Assembly: GCA_002471375.1 (NCBI GenBank)
Contig: DKPV01000045.1
Coordinates: forward strand, 1-15,470
Reading direction: 5' to 3'
Length of the DNA: 15,470 nucleotides
Origin: Flavobacteriales bacterium UBA7325
Lineage (GTDB): Bacteria; Bacteroidota; Bacteroidia; Flavobacteriales_D; Crocinitomicaceae
Positions 14,555 to 15,470 of the stretch are shown piece after piece. Each line of letters starts with the position of its first letter. Positions within the stretch are counted from its first letter, which is position 1. The notes under the pieces are model-generated. The model saw nothing but the letters and a program-made list of their open reading frames with translations, was not told the DNA's origin and made no database searches. Both the position numbers and the translations under genes were made by a program.

Positions 14555-14690
14555 GTGTTTAACGGGATCGGGCTATGAAACGTGCGGTTCGCAGCTCAAA
14601 TTGTTATTTCAAAGTTAAGAATAGATTTTATTACCAAAAATGATTTTCCTAAGCAAAATTGAGCATCATTTGTAGGGCGTGTTAGCAAAC
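14555..14690 (-). repeat. attC-like structured repeat H
   Basis: The minus strand starts GTTTGCTAAC (14681-14690) and ends CGTTAAACAC (14555-14564), where GTTAAAC fits the integron R' consensus GTTRRRY exactly. The arms, CTATGAAACGTGC plus GCTCAAATT on one side and AATTGAGCATCATTTGTAG on the other, pair with bulges. The AAGAATAGATTTT element is shared with repeat A. The stop codon of the 14692 gene lies directly next to the first box. Confidence 0.77.
14610..14637 (-). promoter_or_regulatory. Candidate promoter inside repeat H
   Basis: On the minus strand, TTG (14635-14637), a 17-nt spacer and TAACTTTG (14610-14617) give an exact match to the Bacteroidota pattern TTG-N17-23-TAnnTTTG. It points toward the DUF2804 operon, which starts about 350 bp downstream. 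It occupies the same place within the repeat as the motif in repeat B. Confidence 0.42.
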
Positions 14691-14691
14691 A

Positions 14692-15324
14692 CTATTCTTT
14701 TAGAACCTTTGTGTTGAAGATGTCATTATTTTGGTTAATAACTCTCACTAGATAAACACCAGATGGATAATTACCAATATTTAATGCATGTGTTTGAGAA
14801 TTTATATCCTCATTATATATTAGGCGACCTGTAATACTATATAGTTCTATTTTCGAAATCTGACCTTGGTCTAAACTTATGTTTATTACATCATTTGATG
14901 GATTTGGAAATACACTAGCAGTGACAGGTTCAATATCATCAACACCAAGTGAGTATTCACTCGTCCATTGCCAGTTTGTTCCATTCCAATAATTTGTAAG
15001 ACAACAAGTTAAAGTATCAACGGTGCCTACTGAATCGGTAAGAGTATAAGTAACACAAGTTGTAATTGTATCTTCATTGGTGGCATTGCTGATTACATGC
15101 GTACAGGGCTGACCAAAACAACTATCCGCAAAGGTATTCTGGCCGATAGAGGTAAATACATAGAGTGGTGCCATATTTGGTAAATTATTTCCAGTAACTC
15201 CAAATACTACTTCAGGGTCAGATTGTGTGCCGCTTGCGTAACTTCCAATACCATCACTACACAGTGTTTGTGCTTGTAGTTGTACGCCAATAGAGATCAT
15301 AATTATTAGTAATATGTCTTTCAT
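14692..15324 (-). CDS. T9SS type A sorting-domain protein
   Basis: A 210-residue exported protein. Residues 1-18 form a signal peptide (MKDILLIIMISIGVQLQAQ). Residues 20-130 are a Cys-rich body (seven Cys, e.g. CFGQPC, TTC, LTCC) with a Trp-rich end (NYWNGTNWQWTSEY) and no family I recognise. Residues about 136-210 are a classic T9SS type A C-terminal domain: VFPNPSNDVINISL, then KIELYSITGRLIY, YPSGVYLVRV and a KVLKE end. The T9SS carries such proteins across the outer membrane, after which the tail is removed. It is the only gene of its unit, bounded by repeats H and I. Confidence 0.9.
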   Translation of the reverse strand: MKDILLIIMISIGVQLQAQTLCSDGIGSYASGTQSDPEVVFGVTGNNLPNMAPLYVFTSIGQNTFADSCFGQPCTHVISNATNEDTITTCVTYTLTDSVGTVDTLTCCLTNYWNGTNWQWTSEYSLGVDDIEPVTASVFPNPSNDVINISLDQGQISKIELYSITGRLIYNEDINSQTHALNIGNYPSGVYLVRVINQNNDIFNTKVLKE

Positions 15325-15377
15325 AATTTTGATTTTTATGATGTAAGAATAAAAAATAATATCTGTTTAAATTTCGG

Positions 15378-15408
15378 AAAAAATAACATGTACATATTTA
15401 AGGACAAA
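15378..15408 (-). promoter_or_regulatory. Candidate promoter of the T9SS protein gene
   Basis: On the minus strand, TTTG (15405-15408), a 19-nt spacer and TATTTTTT (15378-15385) match the Bacteroidota TTTG / TAnnTTTG pattern with one mismatch at the last base. The -7 box lies about 54 bp before the ATG at 15324. Confidence 0.38.
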
Positions 15409-15424
15409 ACAATACTATTAATGT

Positions 15425-15470
15425 CTGCTAACGGTCGGCAGCTACACAACGTGCGGCTCGCTACCAAGGT
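15425..15470 (-). repeat. attC-like repeat I, cut by the window end
   Basis: Only the minus-strand 3' end is present: CGTTAGCA at 15426-15433 preceded by a GCTGCCGAC segment. On the top strand the AGCTACACAACGTGCGG run resembles AGCTACGCAACATACGG in repeat D. The other half should lie within about 100 bp to the right. Confidence 0.6.

Noticed and set aside
20..14690. CRISPR array or insertion-sequence ends
   Set aside because: The repeats are long, divergent and separated by genes, not short identical repeats with uniform spacers, and no transposase or cas gene is present.

Overview
The window is moderately AT-rich DNA from a member of the Bacteroidota, most likely Flavobacteriales and perhaps Crocinitomicaceae-like (the family is inference). 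Two proteins end in recognisable or probable type IX secretion (T9SS) C-terminal signals, secreted proteins follow the M-K-basic...A-Q signal peptide style of this phylum, several candidate promoters fit the Bacteroidota TTG / TAnnTTTG pattern, and DUF3050, DUF3089 and DUF2804 proteins are present. Almost every gene is read from the minus strand.

The striking organisation is a chain of short, mostly one- or two-gene units separated by structured repeats of about 55-140 bp at 20-153, 1791-1882, 3048-3182, 6088-6223, 6653-6706, 7259-7383, 8476-8612, 10424-10521 and 14555-14690, with a tenth starting at 15425 and running off the window. Read on the minus strand, each begins with a box ending in AAC (TATAAC, CATAAC, CCCAAC), contains an imperfect inverted repeat, and ends with a GTT box, usually CGTT. 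All share the same polarity and lie just 3' of the minus-strand gene of their unit. This is the layout of integron gene cassettes with attC sites. No integron integrase is visible, so the region resembles a cassette cluster lacking an integrase, or a host-specific family of attC-like repeats.

Layout from left to right: a LamG/T9SS surface protein (195-1745); a cytoplasmic GAF-HisKA_2 histidine kinase in the opposite orientation (1911-3038); a unit with a receiver-like remnant (3304-3477), a secreted DNA/RNA non-specific endonuclease (3481-4263) and an unusual multi-CxxC zinc-ribbon/TerB protein (4301-5995); an LprI-like secreted protein (6228-6650); a small lipoprotein (6727-7245); a secreted DUF3089 alpha/beta hydrolase (7382-8335); and a unit with two decayed ORFs (8687-8916), a secreted unknown (8931-9602) and a DUF3050 protein (9619-10407).

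A different block follows at 10588-14261, with longer genes packed as an operon: DUF2804, a sterol desaturase/fatty acid hydroxylase-like membrane enzyme, a class-3-type aldehyde dehydrogenase, and a GMC-type FAD oxidoreductase cut off after 73 codons next to the repeat at 10424-10521. The first three read as a lipid-modification operon; the broken fourth gene marks a likely recombination junction. After this block the cassette pattern resumes with a T9SS-exported protein (14692-15324). Seven of the ten intact genes outside the block encode exported or lipid-anchored products, so the array appears to be a store of envelope and secreted functions.
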